NCBI GenBank assembly: GCA_029939615.1
Contig: JAOZSP010000024.1
Span: 1-14,773, forward strand
Source: Candidatus Izemoplasma sp.
Lineage (GTDB): Bacteria > Bacillota_I > Bacilli_A > Izemoplasmatales > Izemoplasmataceae
Direction of reading: 5' to 3'
Length of the DNA stretch: 14,773 nucleotides
Below, in pieces: positions 12,556 through 14,773 of the stretch (position 1 is its first letter; every line of letters starts with the position of its first letter). Below the pieces are notes generated by a model. It ran no database searches. It was given only the letters and a program-made list of their open reading frames with translations, and was not told where the DNA came from. Made by a program: the position numbers and the translations under genes.

Positions 12556-13842
12556 ATGAGTATTTTAGCGGCAAGTTTTGATAGTGGGATATCTCCTATT
12601 ATTGTTGATCTTGGAATTATTATTTTGTTAGGATTCTTTATGGGAAGAGTCTTTGAGTTAATTAGAATCCCTGCAGTAACAGGGTACTTAGTAGCTGGAT
12701 TGATTTTAGGTCCAATTACAGGTTATTTATCAGTTGATTATCTACAAAATTTCAGTGTTATAGGTGATGTTGCACTTGGGTTTATTGCTTTTCAAGTAGG
12801 TAATGAACTATGGTTTGGTAAACTAAAAAAATCAGGAAAAAAAATAGTTATCATTACTGTAATTCAAGCGGTACTTACTACAGTAATCGTTGCTGTTGCG
12901 ACATTATTGTTTGGATGTGACCTTCCTGTTGCATTAATGTTAGGTGCAATTGCAGCAGCAACTGCCCCTGCGCCAATTATGATGGTTATTAAGAAATATC
13001 GTACTAAAGGGGAACTTACAGATACGATTATTCCTGTTGTTGGATTAGATGATGCTGTTGGAGTAGTAATGTTTGGTACATTACTTTCAATAAGTATTGC
13101 TATGATAACTGCTGAAGGAGAAGCTCTTAGTTTAGGACATATGCTACTTGAACCATTATTGGAAATTGTTATTAGCATTGTTATTGGTGGGGCGATTGGA
13201 TATATTTCTGGAAAAGCCATTCAAAAAATTACAGATAACAATGAACGTCAAGAGAAGAATTTAATTGTAGTAATTATTGCTGTATTATTAACAACGGGTA
13301 CTTCATTATTAGCTGGTGCTTCTCCGATATTAACACCAATGGTTGCCGGTGCAGTGGTTACTAATTTAATTAATAAAGAATGTTTCAGTTTAGAAGAAGA
13401 AACCATTAGGTTTTTTATCCCTCCACTTATGATTGCATTTTTTACTATTGCAGGAGCTAACTTGCAATTTAATGTAATTATTTCTGCTGGAGTAATTGGA
13501 GCTGTATATATTATCGGTAGAGCATTTGGAAAATTCTTTGGGGCTTATTTAGGTTGTACAATTACTAAATCGAGTCAAAAAGTTAAGAAGTTCTTAGGTG
13601 TGAGTTTGTTACCTCAAAGTGGAGTTGCAATTGGGTTAAGTGTTGCAGCTTATAACGCGTTTGCTCCACTAAATTTGGAATACGCCCTGATAGTTAAGAA
13701 TGTTGTACTAGCTTCAGTTTTGTTCTTTGCATTAACAGGTCCTGTTCTAGTTAAAATTGCATTATTTAAAGCAAAAGAAAACACTGTTTTAGAAACAGAG
13801 AAGGAGTTACCATGGACAAATTCACGAGTTTTGGGAAAATAA
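12556..13842 (+). CDS. Kef/NapA-type (CPA2) cation:proton antiporter
   Basis: This 428-residue integral membrane protein has about 12 helices and the CPA2 fold. It exchanges Na+ or K+ for H+. Conserved features are the P-A-V-T-G-Y-L-V-A-G-L-I-L-G-P segment near residue 37, G-F-I-A-F-Q-V-G-N-E-L near 80, A-I-A-A-A-T-A-P-A-P-I (unwound helix, about 130-141) and the ion-binding G-L-D165-D166-A-V-G. The double Asp is the pattern of electrogenic exchangers. It has no TrkA-N or TrkA-C domain, so the channel part stands alone. The ATG at 12556 follows AAAGGAG by eight bases; a GTG at 12547 overlaps that site. The last 31 bases overlap the next gene. Confidence 0.93.
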   Translation: MSILAASFDSGISPIIVDLGIIILLGFFMGRVFELIRIPAVTGYLVAGLILGPITGYLSVDYLQNFSVIGDVALGFIAFQVGNELWFGKLKKSGKKIVIITVIQAVLTTVIVAVATLLFGCDLPVALMLGAIAAATAPAPIMMVIKKYRTKGELTDTIIPVVGLDDAVGVVMFGTLLSISIAMITAEGEALSLGHMLLEPLLEIVISIVIGGAIGYISGKAIQKITDNNERQEKNLIVVIIAVLLTTGTSLLAGASPILTPMVAGAVVTNLINKECFSLEEETIRFFIPPLMIAFFTIAGANLQFNVIISAGVIGAVYIIGRAFGKFFGAYLGCTITKSSQKVKKFLGVSLLPQSGVAIGLSVAAYNAFAPLNLEYALIVKNVVLASVLFFALTGPVLVKIALFKAKENTVLETEKELPWTNSRVLGK

Positions 13843-14090
13843 CCAATAAATATTTACACGGTGATTTAGGAGAACTCATTTTAAATTACGAAGACGAAAA
13901 TCATTTACAAGTATCTGTATCTTATGAGTATAATAATTTTTACATGTTAGATTATGAAGTTGAAATTAATCTTTTAAATAAAAGTATTGACTTTATTTCT
14001 CATCGTTCAAAAGGGTCATTAAATCGAGTTAATCTTTCACGTGAAAAAGAATTTGAACAAGCTGTATCTGATTATTTGTTTGCAAACTAG
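13812..14090 (+). CDS. Small protein overlapping the antiporter gene, unknown function
   Basis: The product is 92 soluble residues of no family I recognise. It has no membrane helix or signal peptide, and is rich in Asn, Tyr, Glu and Leu with alternating hydrophobic residues that suggest beta strands (L-I-L-N-Y, L-Q-V-S-V-S-Y, Y-E-V-E-I-N), then a C-terminal helix (E-F-E-Q-A-V-S-D-Y-L-F). AAGGAG (13801-13806), inside the end of the antiporter gene, lies five bases before the ATG. The gene starts 31 bases before the antiporter stop, in another frame, so its translation is coupled to the antiporter. This suggests a subunit, regulator or partner of the transporter (inference). Strong initiation signals and a clean stop support it being real. 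Confidence 0.75.
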   Translation: MDKFTSFGKITNKYLHGDLGELILNYEDENHLQVSVSYEYNNFYMLDYEVEINLLNKSIDFISHRSKGSLNRVNLSREKEFEQAVSDYLFAN

Positions 14091-14287
14091 TGTTACAAAT
14101 GTAATAGGAATTTGAAAGGTAATTTTCCGATTTTCATAAGTGTTTAATTAAGACGAGAAATATTTTTTTTAGTATTTGATAGATTTGGTGTTATATGGAA
14201 TCTAACCAGTTGTTTTGAGAAAAAAAAGACTCTTAGTAAAAATCTTTCAATCTTTAACTTTAATAAAAGACTTTGAAATCAAGTGAT
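14091..14287. other. Spacer after the antiporter operon
   Basis: A 197-base AT-rich stretch without a credible ORF on either strand. It includes T8 and A8 runs but no clear hairpin of its own. The terminator at 14288-14320 closes it. Confidence 0.4.
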
Positions 14288-14320
14288 GAAGCGGATTTTG
14301 TTATCCGCTTCTTCTTTTTT
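14288..14320 (+). terminator. Terminator of the antiporter operon
   Basis: A 9-bp perfect stem (GAAGCGGAT with ATCCGCTTC) has a 6-base loop and a following T-rich tail. It lies about 200 bases after the last stop codon. Confidence 0.85.
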
Positions 14321-14347
14321 GATATAATATATGAAATATAGTATAAT
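14319..14347 (+). promoter_or_regulatory. Strong promoter of the orphan small RNA
   Basis: TTGATA (14319-14324), 17-bp spacer, TATAAT (14342-14347). It overlaps the tail of the preceding terminator. Confidence 0.75.
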
Positions 14348-14481
14348 TTCAGTGTGACTAGGAAATCACCTCCAAATTGATTACCTTTAAAGTCGCAAAC
14401 TGAAGGAGGGTATAAGGAATAGTATTTTGTTTTTAGAGAAGTAGACTCTATTTATACATATATTTTGGTTCAAGGAAAAGT

Positions 14482-14514
14482 ATGGGTTTTAGCGGTAAAG
14501 TAAAAGGAAGGTAG
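14482..14514 (+). CDS. Possible 10-codon peptide inside the small RNA
   Basis: ATG at 14482 follows AAGGA (14472-14476) by five bases and encodes M-G-F-S-G-K-V-K-G-R. The TAG falls in the loop of the terminator, so a ribosome on it would cover the left arm. It is too short to claim as a gene. Confidence 0.2.
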   Translation: MGFSGKVKGR

Positions 14515-14531
14515 GTGGCCTTCCTTTTTTT
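14502..14531 (+). terminator. Terminator of the small RNA
   Basis: A 10-bp perfect stem (AAAAGGAAGG with CCTTCCTTTT) has a 7-base loop and a T run to 14531. Confidence 0.85.
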
Positions 14532-14544
14532 CTAAACAAAGTTA

Positions 14545-14573
14545 TTGATTTTTAAAAACTCGTTTGCTATAAT
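14545..14573 (+). promoter_or_regulatory. tRNA operon promoter
   Basis: TTGATT (14545-14550), a 17-bp spacer and TATAAT (14568-14573) preceded by TGC (extended -10). Confidence 0.75.
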
Positions 14574-14592
14574 ATAATAGCGCTAAAGATGT

Positions 14593-14676
14593 GGGCGGGT
14601 AGCGAAGTGGTTAAACGCAGCAGACTGTAACTCTGCTCCTTAGGGTTCGGCGGTTCAAATCCGTCCCCTCCCACCA
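14593..14676 (+). tRNA. tRNA-Tyr (GTA)
   Basis: An 84-base class II tRNA with the long variable arm. The anticodon is GTA in a loop closed by GCAGA/TCTGC. The T arm GGCGG-TTCAAAT-CCGTC is intact and CCA is encoded. The acceptor GGGCGGG faces CCCTCCC with one C-U mismatch at the fourth pair. It closely follows the B. subtilis tRNA-Tyr layout. Confidence 0.97.
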
Positions 14677-14701
14677 TTTTAATATTTTTAGCAGTATTAT
14701 T

Positions 14702-14773
14702 AGGGGTGTGGTGTCAACGGTAGCACACCGGTCTCCAACACCGTTAGTACGGGTTCAAATCCTGTCACCCCTG
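14702..14773 (+). tRNA. tRNA-Trp (CCA), 3' end cut by window
   Basis: The anticodon is CCA in the loop CTCCAAC. The acceptor AGGGGTG pairs with CACCCCT, followed by the G discriminator at the window edge; the CCA tail lies outside. The D stem GTGT/GCAC and T arm ACGGG-TTCAAAT-CCTGT are present. The anticodon stem has a C-U mismatch at its first pair. It reads UGG, in keeping with TGA being a stop here. Confidence 0.93.

Larger units (their letters stand above)
14354..14531 (+). ncRNA. Candidate small RNA of about 178 nt, unidentified
   Basis: The segment runs from a strong promoter to a strong terminator with no ORF above a 10-codon frame. It matches no RNA class that I can name: not SRP domain IV, tmRNA, RNase P, a T-box, or the common riboswitches. 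Visible elements are a TAGAG/CTCTA hairpin near 14434-14450 and an SD-like GAAGGAGGG (14402-14410). CCTCC (14369-14373) can pair either with GGAGG (14405-14409) or, as CACCT, with AGGTG (14513-14517) beside the terminator. ACCTT (14383-14387) matches AAGGT (14508-14512). The two folds exclude each other, as in an attenuator. What lies downstream has its own promoter, so a free RNA is the better reading. Confidence 0.45.

Noticed and set aside
12864..13220. Minus-strand ORF of 118 codons inside the antiporter
   Set aside because: It is the antisense shadow of a clearly conserved transporter gene.
14354..14531. T-box, 6S or SRP RNA before the tRNA genes
   Set aside because: It lacks the T-box bulge and the SRP domain IV motif, and no long end-to-end stem with a central bubble as in 6S is evident.

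Overview
The window is AT-rich DNA from a low-GC Bacillota-type bacterium. The promoters are TTGATT/TTGATA-17-TATAAT type, the Shine-Dalgarno sites are strong, and there are many two-membrane-segment sensors. Trp is read from TGG, tRNA-Trp carries a CCA anticodon, and no intact gene contains an in-frame TGA, so the standard bacterial code applies and mycoplasma-type recoding does not. The set (LytS-YhcK sensor, GGDEF/HD-GYP, TraX, Kef-type antiporter, ArsR plus copper ATPase) would fit a free-living low-GC lineage such as Izemoplasma/Haloplasma relatives or other Bacilli. That placement is inference.

Layout, left to right. (1) 2-1480: two alpha/beta hydrolases in one operon, the first cut by the window edge, closed by a terminator. 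(2) 1551-3939: a dCache-like diguanylate cyclase followed by a TraX-family membrane protein. The cyclase promoter carries a perfect 24-bp palindrome. (3) 4065-5145: a three-gene operon of a YbjQ-family protein, a small membrane protein and a tail-anchored small protein, closed by a bidirectional terminator. (4) 5201-5563 (-): methylglyoxal synthase. (5) 5669-5902: a small Ser/Arg/Gly-rich tail-anchored protein. (6) 5926-8326 (-): a thioredoxin-like protein and a c-di-GMP turnover receptor (5TM LytS-YhcK, PAS, GGDEF, HD-GYP) that is split into two reading frames at a run of seven A. (7) 8449-11256: an ArsR-family repressor with a CVC metal site, its likely operator, and a copper-type P1B ATPase with a metal-binding domain at each end. 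(8) 11448-14090: a TetR regulator (-) and, beyond a 540-bp intergenic region with operator-like repeats, a CPA2/Kef-type cation:proton antiporter that overlaps a small unknown gene. (9) 14288-14773: a terminator, an orphan small transcript with its own promoter and terminator, and tRNA-Tyr and tRNA-Trp genes. The last is cut by the window edge just before the CCA end.

Functionally the window holds one c-di-GMP synthase and one likely dual synthase/hydrolase, a copper-efflux operon, and a cation antiporter unit. No mobile element, CRISPR array or phage gene was seen. The points most worth a second look are the split receptor at the slippery A run, a possible internal start in the copper ATPase that would release a CopZ-like chaperone, the 24-bp palindrome, and the orphan RNA at 14354-14531.
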